Part shown: positions 49,673-59,759 of the stretch, piece by piece
Layout: the number at the start of each line of letters is the position of its first letter
Position numbering within the stretch: position 1 is the stretch's first letter
NCBI RefSeq assembly: GCF_000016985.1
Contig: NC_009633.1
Span: 2,585,539-2,649,538, forward strand
Direction: 5' to 3'
Length of the DNA stretch: 64,000 bases
DNA from: Alkaliphilus metalliredigens QYMF
GTDB taxonomy: Bacteria; Bacillota; Clostridia; Peptostreptococcales; Natronincolaceae
Notes under the pieces: generated by a model
Told to the model about the DNA's origin: nothing
Seen by the model: the letters and a program-made list of their open reading frames with translations, nothing else
Databases searched by the model: none
Position numbers and translations under genes: made by a program

Positions 49673-49696
49673 GCATAATATACAATTATATTATGC
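49673..49696. promoter_or_regulatory. Palindrome in the original miaB promoter region
   Basis: 9-bp arms GCATAATAT / ATATTATGC with a 6-nt spacer, overlapped by a direct repeat TACAATTATA (49663-49672, 49681-49690). A minus-strand -10 TATAAT with TGC before it lies at about 49667-49672. Possible operator of the native miaB promoter; regulator unknown. Confidence 0.5.
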
Positions 49697-49834
49697 AAAA
49701 TAAGTTTTGTAAAATGTAATTATACAATCACATTTGATAAGTAGATCTGACTTGGAATCTTTTCCTGTCCCTTTAGTTTTATTTATGTTATCATATAATT
49801 GTGATTTATGTAAAAAAGAAATAGGAGGTATTTA

Positions 49835-51034
49835 ATGATGAATTTATCTAAAAGAATTACAAGTATGCAAGAATCTCCCATCAGAAAGTTGGTTCCTTAC
49901 GCTCAAGCTGCTAAAGCTAATGGGAAAAAGGTATATCATCTAAATATTGGACAACCAGACATCGAAACCCCTTCTTCTTTTATGGAAGCTATTCGTAATT
50001 TTGACGAAAAAGTGTTAGCCTATTCATTATCTCAAGGAATGCCTGAATTAATAGATTCAATGATTGATTATTACAAGAAATATGATATGCATTTTGAAAA
50101 TGACGAAATTTTAATCACTAATGGAGGTTCAGAAGCCTTATTATTTGCTATGATAGCTGTGGCTGATGCCGGTGATGAAGTTTTAGTTCCTGAACCATTT
50201 TATACAAATTACAATGGGTTCACTTCTGCTGTTGATGTAAAGGTTGTTCCAATTACATGTAAAGCCGAAGAAGGGTTTCATTTGCCAAATAGAAAGTCAA
50301 TTGAGGATATCATTAATCCTAAAACCAAGGCAATTATGTTATCTAATCCAGGAAACCCAACTGGCGTGGTCTATACAAAAGAAGAAATACATATGTTAGC
50401 AGACCTAGCTAAGGAATACAATCTATTTATTCTTGCAGATGAGGTTTATAGAGAATTTGTATATGATGGACTAGAATACACTAGCTTCGGTAATATAAAA
50501 GAAATTCAAGATCGTGTTGTTATTATAGATAGTGTTTCTAAAAGATATAGTGCTTGTGGAGCTAGAATTGGTTCCGTTGCATGTAAGAACAAAGAATTAA
50601 TTAAAGAAGTTTTAAAATTATGCCAAGGAAGACTATGTGTACCGACATTAGAGCAAGTAGGTGCAATCGAGTTATATAAAACGCCAGAAAGCTACTTCAA
50701 GACTGTAAACAAGGAGTATGAAAAACGTAGAGATATTGTATACACTGAACTAAATAAAATGCCAGGTGTTTTATGCAAAAAACCTACAGGCGCTTTTTAT
50801 GTAGCGGCTAAATTACCAGTAGATGATGCCGAAAAGTTTGTTATTTGGATGTTAAAAGACTTTGATATAGACGGGGAGACGCTGATGATGGCTCCAGCAG
50901 AAGGATTCTATGCCACCCCAGGTCTTGGCAAAGATGAGGTTCGAATTGCCTATGTACTGAATGAAGATGACTTAATGAAATCAATGAACTTATTAAAGGT
51001 TGCACTAGAGCTGTATCCTAATAAAACGATATAA
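49835..51034 (+). CDS. Class I/II PLP-dependent aminotransferase
   Basis: 399 residues, fold type I. LSNPGNPTGVVY, DEVYREFVYDG, and the PLP-binding Lys in DSVSKRYSACGARIG. Aspartate/aromatic-type aminotransferase; substrate not resolved. AGGAGG RBS, ATG at 49835 or 49838; a TATAAT-like -10 lies about 50 bp upstream. First host gene to the right of the prophage. Confidence 0.92.
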   Translation: MMNLSKRITSMQESPIRKLVPYAQAAKANGKKVYHLNIGQPDIETPSSFMEAIRNFDEKVLAYSLSQGMPELIDSMIDYYKKYDMHFENDEILITNGGSEALLFAMIAVADAGDEVLVPEPFYTNYNGFTSAVDVKVVPITCKAEEGFHLPNRKSIEDIINPKTKAIMLSNPGNPTGVVYTKEEIHMLADLAKEYNLFILADEVYREFVYDGLEYTSFGNIKEIQDRVVIIDSVSKRYSACGARIGSVACKNKELIKEVLKLCQGRLCVPTLEQVGAIELYKTPESYFKTVNKEYEKRRDIVYTELNKMPGVLCKKPTGAFYVAAKLPVDDAEKFVIWMLKDFDIDGETLMMAPAEGFYATPGLGKDEVRIAYVLNEDDLMKSMNLLKVALELYPNKTI

Positions 51035-51036
51035 CT

Positions 51037-51082
51037 AACAAAATAAGAAGCCTGGGAGGTTATCCAGGCTTCTTATTTTGTT
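51037..51082. terminator. Bidirectional terminator after the aminotransferase
   Basis: A perfect 19-bp stem (51037-51055 / 51064-51082), 8-nt loop, with U-rich ends in both directions. Separates the aminotransferase from the convergent MerR gene. Confidence 0.92.
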
Positions 51083-51206
51083 AAAAATCCCTTATTCCTT
51101 GTTTTAAAATCACAGTACCTCTAGATATATTTCATATGTACTAGGAAGACTGTTTATTATGAATCTATAATCCGAGGAATTTTAAATGGGTTATATAGAA
51201 GAAATA

Positions 51207-51872
51207 TTATGTAGTCGGTAATTTCTCTTCATCCTTTTTAGAGCTAAAAATTCGTGTGAAAAAAGGTAGGTTTTTATGCTGTTCTCTTTTAATACGGTCT
51301 TTTAATTCTGAAATTTCATAGGACTTTTCCTTGATTTTCATTTTCAATTTTGCATTTTCGCAAATTAATACATCCTGATCCTTACGTCCTAGTTCACTTG
51401 TTAATTCATCAACCTTCATTGTCAATTCTTCAATTTTCTCCTGATAATCCATACTTCTAAGCATAACAAGAAGTTCATTCTTCAATGATTGGAAGTCGTC
51501 ACTCACCTTATTTTTACCTTTAAATGAAGGAGAATTAGCGTCCATGGCTAATTGTTCTTCTATGGCAAGGGAATCAGGCTCAGCATTCACCTGACTCATA
51601 GCTACTTCAGGATTGCAGAAAGAGTTAAAATTATGATTATCTTGAGAAAGCAAGACCTCTTTTATTTTTTTATTGGACAAGCCTTGTTCTTGTAGGCTCT
51701 GGATTGTTAATAATTGGCTTAGCTCTGTATCGGTAAAATAGCGTCTGTTATTTGATGCACGAGGGATGTTTAGCTCGAATTCTTTTTCATAGAAGCGGAT
51801 CACATGTGGTTTGAACTTTGTTATTTGGGAAACGTCCTTCATTGAGTAGGTTTTATTCTCTTTTTCACTCAT
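51207..51872 (-). CDS. MerR-family transcriptional regulator
   Basis: 221 residues. N-terminal winged MerR HTH (YSMKDVSQITKFKPHVIRFY ... NNRRYFTD), then a linker and a C-terminal coiled coil (about 125-200). No Cys metal site. The coiled-coil tail recalls RacA-like chromosome-anchoring proteins as well as classical MerR regulators. A dyad lies just upstream. Confidence 0.85.
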   Translation of the reverse strand: MSEKENKTYSMKDVSQITKFKPHVIRFYEKEFELNIPRASNNRRYFTDTELSQLLTIQSLQEQGLSNKKIKEVLLSQDNHNFNSFCNPEVAMSQVNAEPDSLAIEEQLAMDANSPSFKGKNKVSDDFQSLKNELLVMLRSMDYQEKIEELTMKVDELTSELGRKDQDVLICENAKLKMKIKEKSYEISELKDRIKREQHKNLPFFTRIFSSKKDEEKLPTT

Positions 51873-51885
51873 TTAATCACCTCCA

Positions 51886-51915
51886 CTTGTACTACAGATT
51901 CAATACTAGTACAAG
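51886..51915 (-). promoter_or_regulatory. Dyad operator upstream of the MerR-family gene
   Basis: 9-bp arms CTTGTACTA / TAGTACAAG with a 12-bp spacer. It overlaps a possible -35 TTGTAC, suggesting autoregulation by the MerR protein. Confidence 0.6.
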
Positions 51916-52004
51916 ATTTTCCTGTCTATTAGAAGGACTTTCGTCATACAAATTTAGTCAAATTACAAACAAAACTGATTAAATTTATTATATTTAGACA
52001 AAAA

Positions 52005-52031
52005 AAGAGAAGAAGTTAAACTTCTTCTCTT
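52005..52031 (-). terminator. Intrinsic terminator of the M42 peptidase operon
   Basis: 11-bp stem (52005-52015 / 52021-52031) followed on the minus strand by seven U. Downstream of the M42 genes. Confidence 0.88.
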
Positions 52032-52047
52032 GGGTTTAGATATTAGG

Positions 52048-53052
52048 TTACGCTTCAGACCATTCATTTTCGAAAAGTGCTCTAGATAAAGAAATGATAT
52101 TTTCTACATCTGAAACAGAGGCCATTTCACAGTTACTATGAATATATCGTGATGGTACGGATAGTACGCCTGATGGTACCCCACTTCTCGTTAGATGGAT
52201 TGCACCAGAATCTGTTCCACCAAACTCCAGCACTTCTAATTGATATGGAATTCGAAATTTCTTTGCTGTTTTAATCATATGATTCTTTATCATGGGGTGG
52301 CAGAGAATCGAGTTATCTTTGATCTTGATTGCGGCACCAGCACCTAATTTTACTGCCATTTCCTTTGCCTTAGGTGTGTCTCCAGTAGCTGTTACATCAA
52401 AAGAGATAGCAAGGTCAGGTTCTATATGAAAAGCGGCTGTTTTTGCCCCTCTAGTACCTACTTCTTCCTGTACAGTGAAAACAAAGTAAAGGTCGTGTTT
52501 TATTTCCTTTAACTGCTTTAATACTTCTATCATGATAAAGCATCCTATTCGGTCATCTAATCCCTGGGAAATCACTTTTTTATCATCAATAATAGGTTCA
52601 CTATGATAAACGCATGTGTCTCCAATAGAAACCATGGTCTCCGCATCCTCCTGTGAAGAGGCACCGATATCAATAAACAATTTATCTAAAGTTAAATCTT
52701 TTAATGTATCAATTTTTTCACTACCAATGACTCCAATGACACCATTTTCGAAAATAACTCTCTGGGATAATGTGATTGCGGGAGAAAGACCACCGAGGTT
52801 AGAAAATCGTAAAAAACCTTCTTTATCAATATGGGTTGTCATAAGACCAATTTGATCCATATGTCCAGCTAACATAATTTTTTTACCGGGCCCTTTTTTA
52901 TGGGCAATCAAATTACCTAGGTTATCGGTATAGATTTCATCTACTAAGTCTTTGATCTCTTCTGAGATTAACTCAGCGACCTGCGCTTCATTCCCTGACG
53001 GCCCATAGACTAAAAGTAATTTTTTGAGCAATTCTGTGCTAAATTCTTTCAT
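52048..53052 (-). CDS. M42-family aminopeptidase (copy 1)
   Basis: 334 residues. Metal ligands: AGHMDQIGLM, GLDDRIGC, VQEEVGTRG, and the late DSGAIH. Dodecameric metalloaminopeptidases of this family trim peptides. Last of three tandem paralogues, overlapping the next by one base. Confidence 0.92.
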   Translation of the reverse strand: MKEFSTELLKKLLLVYGPSGNEAQVAELISEEIKDLVDEIYTDNLGNLIAHKKGPGKKIMLAGHMDQIGLMTTHIDKEGFLRFSNLGGLSPAITLSQRVIFENGVIGVIGSEKIDTLKDLTLDKLFIDIGASSQEDAETMVSIGDTCVYHSEPIIDDKKVISQGLDDRIGCFIMIEVLKQLKEIKHDLYFVFTVQEEVGTRGAKTAAFHIEPDLAISFDVTATGDTPKAKEMAVKLGAGAAIKIKDNSILCHPMIKNHMIKTAKKFRIPYQLEVLEFGGTDSGAIHLTRSGVPSGVLSVPSRYIHSNCEMASVSDVENIISLSRALFENEWSEA

Positions 53053-54074
53053 TATATAACGCCACCTTTACTTATTTTTTCAATAAACTTTACAGTTAAA
53101 TTTAATGTGTGTCTATAATCATCTAGACTCAATACAGAGGCCGGTGAATGAATATAACGACAAGGAACAGCTAAAGAAACGCAGGGAGTTCCTTCTTGGG
53201 CAAGGTGAAAGCTGCCAGCATCATTACCACCGAAGCTTGATCGTCTATATTGCCATGGAATATTGTTTTCCTTTGCGGTTTCAATTAACGAGTCTACTAG
53301 AGGGCGATTATAAATAGAAGTACGATCCATGATTGAAATGGCAGGACCACCATCTAAATTCGTCGCTTGAAAATGTGGTTCAATCCCTTTTACATCTGAA
53401 CATGTAGTTCCCTCAAGAACAATTGCCAGATCTCCTTTTATTTGATTGGCTGCAACTGCGGATCCTCTCAATCCAATTTCTTCTTGCACTGTAAAGATTC
53501 CAGTTATATTAACATTTAAATCCATTTTAAGCAACTCAATTAGTATCGCACAGCCTACACGGTTGTCTAAGGCTTTGGATTTCACTCTATTGTTAGCAAA
53601 CTCAACATAATCACTTTGGAAAGCAATGTAGTCTCCAATAGAAAGCAATTTTTCCGCTTCTTCTTTAGAACTCACACCAATATCTATGTACAAATCGTCA
53701 ATTGATAGCGCTTTTTTTCGCTCAGATGGTTTTTGCATGTGGATGGCTTTGGCTCCAATAATGCCAATGAGCTTGTTGTCACCAATGAGCACAATTTTAG
53801 AAACCAGTATTCTTGGATCAATACCACCAATTGGTGCAAATCGCAGGAGCCCACTCTCTTCAATACCCTTTACCATCAGGCCAATTTCATCCATATGGGC
53901 TGTGACGATGATTCGATAATCTGAGTTAACTGTGTTTTTTGTTGCAAATAGATTACCCATGCGATCAACTCGTAGCTGATCTACAGAATCATCTAGTTCA
54001 CCTTTTATTAGCTCTCGCACTTCTCCTTCATTTCCAGAGACTCCTAAGGCTTCAGTTAATTTTTTTAATAGCAT
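53052..54074 (-). CDS. M42-family aminopeptidase (copy 2)
   Basis: 340 residues. TAHMDEIGLMVKG, LDNRVGC, VQEEIGLRGS and GNDAGSFH. Second of three paralogues; start overlaps copy 3 by 10 bp. The differing motif GLRG versus GTRG suggests functional divergence. Confidence 0.92.
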   Translation of the reverse strand: MLLKKLTEALGVSGNEGEVRELIKGELDDSVDQLRVDRMGNLFATKNTVNSDYRIIVTAHMDEIGLMVKGIEESGLLRFAPIGGIDPRILVSKIVLIGDNKLIGIIGAKAIHMQKPSERKKALSIDDLYIDIGVSSKEEAEKLLSIGDYIAFQSDYVEFANNRVKSKALDNRVGCAILIELLKMDLNVNITGIFTVQEEIGLRGSAVAANQIKGDLAIVLEGTTCSDVKGIEPHFQATNLDGGPAISIMDRTSIYNRPLVDSLIETAKENNIPWQYRRSSFGGNDAGSFHLAQEGTPCVSLAVPCRYIHSPASVLSLDDYRHTLNLTVKFIEKISKGGVI

Positions 54075-55117
54075 AATAATGACTCCACCTCCTGAGTATT
54101 AAAGGAAACAATGAATTGTGATAGAAGCTTTCCTGTTTTTTCTATGTCGGATAAACAAATTGTCTCCACAGAGGTATGCATGTAACGTAGTGGAATTGAC
54201 AATAAACCTGTTGCAACACCTGAACGTGCAATTTGAATAGGCCAAGCATCTGTTCCTGTTGAACCTGGAGCGACTTCTACTTGATAATCAATATAATTTT
54301 CTTGAGCCACTGTCTTTAAATGTTTAAAGATTAATGGGTTGATGTTGGGGCCCATGGTAATGGCAGGTCCCTTTCCCATTTCGATTGTATCAAAACGATT
54401 TAACTCTGGTGTTCTTCCAAATCCCACATCAATGGCAATACCAATATCAGGGTTAATCTGATAAGCGGAGGTCGTAGCACCCCGTGTACCGACTTCTTCC
54501 TGTACAGTGGCCACGCAATAAACATCTATGTCATGATAGGAATCTTGTAGTAATCGGAGACATTGGTACAACACAGCAACTCCAGCACGGTCATCTAAGG
54601 CCTTGCCTGCAAGCCATCCATTCTGCAAAGTAGAAACCGCTCTTTTAACAGTAATGACATCGCCAATTTGGATTTTTCCCTCTAGGGCTTGCTTTGAAAA
54701 ACCAGTATCAATCACCAAGTCTTCAATTGATAAAGCATTCTCTCTTTCACTTGCATCTGTGAGGTGAGGTGGTTTTGCGCCAATAATACCGTAGGTTTCC
54801 TCAGAACCATGAATCAATACTTCTTGACATAGGAGCGTCCGCTGATCGACACCACCAATGTTTGTAAATGAAATAAAGCCTTTATCATCTATATCTTTGA
54901 CCATTAAGCCTATTTCATCCATATGAGCTGCTAGCATAATTTTTTTTCCGCCACTATTTCTGCCTTTTTTAATCATAATTAAATTTCCTAAGGCATCTTT
55001 TTTGATTTCATCAACATAGTCTGCAAATATACTGGTAATAACTTGAGAAACTTTCTCTTCATGACCGGATACACCGGAAGCTTCCGATAATTCAATGATT
55101 ACTTCGCGTAAATTCAT
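54065..55117 (-). CDS. M42-family aminopeptidase (copy 3)
   Basis: 350 residues. AAHMDEIGLMVKD, LDDRAGV, VQEEVGTRGA and GTDAWPIQ. First gene of the tandem operon. M42 enzymes can form mixed oligomers of two or three subunits (as in Lactococcus/Streptococcus PepA or archaeal TET); these three may do the same (inference). Confidence 0.92.
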   Translation of the reverse strand: MNLREVIIELSEASGVSGHEEKVSQVITSIFADYVDEIKKDALGNLIMIKKGRNSGGKKIMLAAHMDEIGLMVKDIDDKGFISFTNIGGVDQRTLLCQEVLIHGSEETYGIIGAKPPHLTDASERENALSIEDLVIDTGFSKQALEGKIQIGDVITVKRAVSTLQNGWLAGKALDDRAGVAVLYQCLRLLQDSYHDIDVYCVATVQEEVGTRGATTSAYQINPDIGIAIDVGFGRTPELNRFDTIEMGKGPAITMGPNINPLIFKHLKTVAQENYIDYQVEVAPGSTGTDAWPIQIARSGVATGLLSIPLRYMHTSVETICLSDIEKTGKLLSQFIVSFNTQEVESLLCY

Positions 55118-55222
55118 ATATTGGCCTCCTTTCTAATAAAAAAATATATTACCAACATTACTTAGTATATCAATTTTCCTGTCATTTCTAAACATTGGAA
55201 ATAAAATAATATTAAAGTAAAA

Positions 55223-55252
55223 AAAATATAGGAGAAATGCCTCCTATATTTT
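55223..55252 (-). terminator. Terminator of cheR
   Basis: 12-bp stem (55223-55234 / 55241-55252), 6-nt loop, U-rich tail on the minus strand. Confidence 0.85.
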
Positions 55253-55259
55253 CTCCTAT

Positions 55260-56036
55260 TTATCGATTACTTTTTTGATAGAAAAAAGTTTTAAGAGGTG
55301 AGAGATTGTATCTATGGGGCAATATAATTTGTTCAGTACTACCCACAAACAAAATACCATCGCTACCTAAAGCGTCATGGAACTTTTGATACATCTTACT
55401 CTTGGTTTCTTCAGTAAAGTAAATCATGACATTTCTACATAGTATTAAATCACAGTCACTAGGATAAGCATCCTCAATTAGGTTGAGTTTTTTAAAACGC
55501 ACACGATTCTTAATGTCTCCACTTATCATAAAACGCTCACTTTGCAAGGTAAAGAAGCGTTCGATAAACTCATTAGGCAAGTTTTCAACACTTTTAGGTG
55601 TATACACACCTAGCTGTGCCTTAGTTATAGCACCTTCGTCAATATCCGTGGCTAATACTTCAATGTCTTTTAGTGGATAAAACTTACTTAAAGCCATCAC
55701 TAATGAGTAACATTCCTCACCAGTTGAACAAGCAGAACTCCATATCTTTAACTTTTTCCTTGTTTTTAATAAGTTAGGAATGATTTCTGAATTTAGAATT
55801 TCCCACTGTTGTGGATTACGATAAAACTCCGACACATTTATTGTTAGATAGTTGATAAATTCATCTAGCAGTTTTTTGTCTTGGTTAATTGCATTATAGT
55901 ACAAGTCGTATGTAGGGAAATTATTTCTTGTAATCAATGATTCAATTCGTCTTTTCATTTGTCTTTCCTTGTAAGAAGATAAATCGATCCCTGTTTTTTT
56001 ATAAACCTTTGTTATAAAAAGCTGGTATCCTTCCAT
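55260..56036 (-). CDS. cheR: CheR chemoreceptor glutamate methyltransferase
   Basis: 258 residues. N-terminal helical CheR_N (GYQLFITKVYKKTGIDLSSY), then the SAM-binding domain with WSSACSTGEECYSLVM and CDLILCRNVMIYF. Methylates chemoreceptors for adaptation. Separate from any chemotaxis cluster here. Confidence 0.93.
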   Translation of the reverse strand: MEGYQLFITKVYKKTGIDLSSYKERQMKRRIESLITRNNFPTYDLYYNAINQDKKLLDEFINYLTINVSEFYRNPQQWEILNSEIIPNLLKTRKKLKIWSSACSTGEECYSLVMALSKFYPLKDIEVLATDIDEGAITKAQLGVYTPKSVENLPNEFIERFFTLQSERFMISGDIKNRVRFKKLNLIEDAYPSDCDLILCRNVMIYFTEETKSKMYQKFHDALGSDGILFVGSTEQIILPHRYNLSPLKTFFYQKSNR

Positions 56037-56078
56037 ATAGTAAATCCCCCTTAATATTTAAGCGTCATACTGTAAGTT

Positions 56079-56111
56079 AAAAAATAAAGAGTCAAAGACT
56101 CTTTATTTTTT
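56079..56111 (-). terminator. Terminator of the rpsA operon
   Basis: Perfect 15-bp stem (56079-56093 / 56097-56111), 3-nt loop, U-rich 3' arm; overlaps the rpsA stop region. Confidence 0.85.
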
Positions 56112-57254
56112 ATCATTCATGTCTATTATATCTCCTATTGTTACATTATTATCTTCATCAGTATATTCTGTGGGTTCATTTTCTGTTGAATCCTCTTGTG
56201 CAGCTGTCATACTCAAGCTAATCCGTTTCCCATCTATATTGATGTCTAATACTTTAACGTTGACATTCTGTCCAACATGAAGCTCTTCTGAAGGCTTTGC
56301 AATATGAGCTTCACTAATTTGAGAAATATGAACAAGACCATCTAGTCCAGGCATCAACTCTACAAAAGCACCAAAGTCGACAAGTCTAACAACTTTTCCT
56401 TCTAGGATATCTCCTGCCTTAAATTTATCAGCGATTAATGTCCATGGTTCTGGCTGGGTCTGCTTAATACTTAAAGAAACCTTTCCAGTGGTTTCATCAA
56501 AGTCGATTACTTTAACTTCAACTTGATCCTCAACACTAACGACTTCAGAAGGGTTTTTCACTCTTCCCCAAGATAGTTCAGATATATGGACTAAACCATC
56601 AATTCCGCCAATATCAACAAAAGCACCAAAGTTTGTCAGACGTTTAACTTCACCTCGGATTTGCATACCCTTCTCCAACTTTGCAAAAACATCAGCCTTC
56701 TTTTCTTTATTTTCCTGTTGGAGTACTTCTTTTCTAGATAAGACAGCCTTGTTTTTTTGTCTATCAATTTCAATTACTTTGGCATTGAAGCTCTTACCTA
56801 CAAATGTTTTAAGGTCATCCACATATCGATCGGATAATTGACTAGCGGGTATAAAGCATCTAATTCCTCTAGCAATGGCAATCACGCCACCTTTAACTGA
56901 TTCCACAACCTTGGATTCAACTAATGATTCTGTATCATGGATTTTTTCTAGGTCTTCCCATCCTTTTGTGTGTTCAACACGTTTTGTAGATAATAGAACG
57001 TTTCCTTCTCCATCATCAGTCTTGATTATATAAACACTAATTTCATCATCTGCCTTTGCCACATCTTGAGGTGTGATAGTAGGATCATTAGAAATTTCAT
57101 CCCTAGGGACGATTCCATCGGCCTTATATCCTATATTTACCGTAATACCTTTATCAGAAACTTGAATTACCTTTCCTGTAACAACTTCTCCTCTTTTAGG
57201 TCTGATTAGTGATTTTTCTATTTCTTCCATTAATTCTTCCATATCGTGACTCAT
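56103..57254 (-). CDS. rpsA: 30S ribosomal protein S1-like, four S1 domains
   Basis: 383 residues, the short Firmicutes form with four S1 repeats (for example GEVKRLTNFGAFVDIGGIDG and EGKVVRLVDFGAFVELMPG). Acidic tail. Binds mRNA and affects translation. In the conserved cluster cmk-plsC-ispH-rpsA. Confidence 0.93.
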   Translation of the reverse strand: MSHDMEELMEEIEKSLIRPKRGEVVTGKVIQVSDKGITVNIGYKADGIVPRDEISNDPTITPQDVAKADDEISVYIIKTDDGEGNVLLSTKRVEHTKGWEDLEKIHDTESLVESKVVESVKGGVIAIARGIRCFIPASQLSDRYVDDLKTFVGKSFNAKVIEIDRQKNKAVLSRKEVLQQENKEKKADVFAKLEKGMQIRGEVKRLTNFGAFVDIGGIDGLVHISELSWGRVKNPSEVVSVEDQVEVKVIDFDETTGKVSLSIKQTQPEPWTLIADKFKAGDILEGKVVRLVDFGAFVELMPGLDGLVHISQISEAHIAKPSEELHVGQNVNVKVLDINIDGKRISLSMTAAQEDSTENEPTEYTDEDNNVTIGDIIDMNDKK

Positions 57255-57296
57255 ATAATTACCTCCTAAGAATTTTGTTAATAAAATGATGATTTA

Positions 57297-58139
57297 TTAT
57301 AGGTTACGTAAGGATTTAACAACTTCATCAACAATCCATATTGGCGTAGATGCACCAGCTGTTATACCTATACGGTTATAATTTTGCAACGCCTCTAAAT
57401 CAAGATCTACCACTGTTTCAATATGATAAGTATCAAGTGGCTTTTCTTCTTTACAGATGGCTACTAATTTTTGTGTGTTAGAGCTATGATAACCACCAAT
57501 TACGATCATTGCATCAACTTCTTGTGATACTAATTTAGCCGACTCTTGCCTTTCTTTAGTCGCATGACAAATTGTGTTAAATTGTTCAACCTGATTGGAT
57601 TTTGTCGAGATTAGAGTACTTAATTCCTCATATTGGACAATTGGCATTGTTGTTTGTACCACAATACAAACTTTATCTAATTTAGGAATTAAATCGACAT
57701 CAGTTATCTGTTGAACAGTATACGCTTCATTATTACACCATCCGTTAATGCCAATTACCTCAGGATGCTCTGGATTACCTATGATGGCAATTTTATAGCC
57801 TTTATTAAAGTACTCTTCGACGATGTTTTGAATCTTCTTTACAAAAGGACAAGTAGCGTCAATGATGTTTAGGTTTTTTTCCTCTGCTAAACCATACGTT
57901 GCCTTTGAAACACCATGAGATCTAATAATAACGCTTCCATCATCGATTTCAGAGATACTATCCTTGGTATATACACCGTGGCTTTCTAAGCTACTCACTA
58001 CTTGATTGTTATGAATTAGAGGACCTAATGTATAAATTGAATTGTTTTTCTGATTGTTTTTAATTTCTTTAAAGGCAGTATTAATTGCTTTTTCTACTCC
58101 AAAACAAAATCCTGCATGTTTTGCAATTACTAATTCCAT
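57297..58139 (-). CDS. ispH: 4-hydroxy-3-methylbut-2-enyl diphosphate reductase IspH
   Basis: 280 residues. Fe-S cysteines in [21 protein letters not shown] and [10 protein letters not shown]; substrate motifs HNNQVV and HPEVIG. Last step of the MEP isoprenoid pathway. Confidence 0.96.
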
Positions 58140-58253
58140 ATTAAACCTCCTAAATTAAAGAAATGAAAGCATCGTAAGATGAAATTAGAATCTATTAATG
58201 ATTCGATAAAATATTTGAAATTCCTTCTTATTTTGTAGTATTTCCATATTATT

Positions 58254-58835
58254 TTAATTCATTAATTCTTGTATGGTATCTAATATGTTCTGGCTTATTT
58301 GTTGGTACTCATCTGTTGTTAATTTTTCATCGTAATAATCACTTAAATCCATGGGATCACCCACAATTACTTTTAATTCATTAAAAAGCTTATAATTACT
58401 TATGATAGCGATAGGGATGACAGGAGAACGGGATTTAATGGCAATCATTGCAATACCAGGCATAGCTTCTTTCATTTTTCCAGTTTTGCTACGGGTTCCC
58501 TCAGGAAACATTCCTAAGCTATTGCCTTCTTTCAATATTTTCAAAGCAGTCTTAATGGCTCCAATATCGCTTGTACCTCTTTTAACGGGGAAAACCCCTA
58601 AATTCTTTATTATCAAACTCATTAATGGATTAGAGAAAAGTTCTTCTTTAGCCATATAATGAACTTTTCTTGGCAAGGATGTGCCGATCACCAATGGATC
58701 CCATAGGTTAAAATGATTTGAACAAATGATGGCTTTTCCAGTAGTGGGGATTTTCTCAACATGAGTAAGTTCTAGCTTATATAAAAGACGGAGAAGGATG
58801 TTTACCACTCTTTTTATAATTCGATAAAATAACAT
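58254..58835 (-). CDS. plsC: 1-acyl-sn-glycerol-3-phosphate acyltransferase (PlsC-like)
   Basis: 193 residues. NHFNLWDP (a variant of the usual HxxxxD: the His of SNHFNLWD is present) and FPEGTRSKTGKM motifs of the PlsC family. Makes phosphatidic acid for membranes. One base upstream of cmk. Confidence 0.9.
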   Translation of the reverse strand: MLFYRIIKRVVNILLRLLYKLELTHVEKIPTTGKAIICSNHFNLWDPLVIGTSLPRKVHYMAKEELFSNPLMSLIIKNLGVFPVKRGTSDIGAIKTALKILKEGNSLGMFPEGTRSKTGKMKEAMPGIAMIAIKSRSPVIPIAIISNYKLFNELKVIVGDPMDLSDYYDEKLTTDEYQQISQNILDTIQELMN

Positions 58836-59498
58836 TTACCCTCGTTCCTTCCCATTAAAAATACGTAAAACTTCCTCAACAATGGCATCAATTGACTTGC
58901 CAGTTGAGTCGATTACAACCGCATCATCGGCCTGTGTTAAGGGTGCGTATTGGCGCTTACTATCCATCTGATCTCTTTGAATAATTCCTTGTTCAACCTC
59001 CATTAAGGAAGTCTGTATTCCCTTTTCAACCAACTCTATATATCTTCGTTGTGCACGCTCTTGAGTTGAAGCCGTTAAAAATACTTTAATGTCTGCATCA
59101 GGTAAAACATGGGTACCAATATCTCTACCATCCATAATCACATTTTGAGACAGAGCAATACATTTTTGAAGAGAAACCAAATGCTTTCTCACTTCAGGTA
59201 TTTTGGCAATATGAGAGACATTGTTATTAACTTCTGGACTGCGAATTTCAGTATTTACGATTTGATTGTTGACTGCAATATCTTGGTTAATAAAGGTAAT
59301 ATGTATAGAAGTACATAGGTTAACAATGGCCTCAACATTATGTATGTTAATATCATTCTTCAAAGCCCAGTATGTTAGTGCACGATACATAGCCCCTGAA
59401 TCAACGTAGGTATACCCTAACAATGCGGCTAATTTTTTTGCAACAGTACTCTTGCCTGCACCAGCTGGTCCATCAATTGCAATTTGTTTGAATGTCAT
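58836..59498 (-). CDS. cmk: Cytidylate kinase
   Basis: 220 residues from the ATG at 59498 (AAAGGAGGG RBS). P-loop GPAGAGKSTVAKKLA, MDGRDIGT, and YVDSGAMYRALT. Phosphorylates CMP/dCMP. First gene of the cluster. Confidence 0.95.
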   Translation of the reverse strand: MTFKQIAIDGPAGAGKSTVAKKLAALLGYTYVDSGAMYRALTYWALKNDINIHNVEAIVNLCTSIHITFINQDIAVNNQIVNTEIRSPEVNNNVSHIAKIPEVRKHLVSLQKCIALSQNVIMDGRDIGTHVLPDADIKVFLTASTQERAQRRYIELVEKGIQTSLMEVEQGIIQRDQMDSKRQYAPLTQADDAVVIDSTGKSIDAIVEEVLRIFNGKERG

Positions 59499-59759
59499 TT
59501 CATCCCTCCTTTGACATAGTGAAACCACCAATCCATGGTGGTTACTTTATACACAAATCAGGTCTAAGTTATTTTACACTCTTAGCTAAACATGGGGTAA
59601 TCTCTTTATATTTATTGCACCAGCTCATATGTCCATTGCATAATGATAATTGGACAACTTTCAGAAACTGTAGTAGAACTACGAATTCCCCTAACCAACA
59701 TCATATGCCCCTTGCATATTAAAAATTATACATTAATTCTTTCAAATACTCAAGTATAT

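Noticed and set aside
59523..59543. Hairpin upstream of cmk as terminator
   Set aside because: 8-bp stem without a U-tract; not enough to call.
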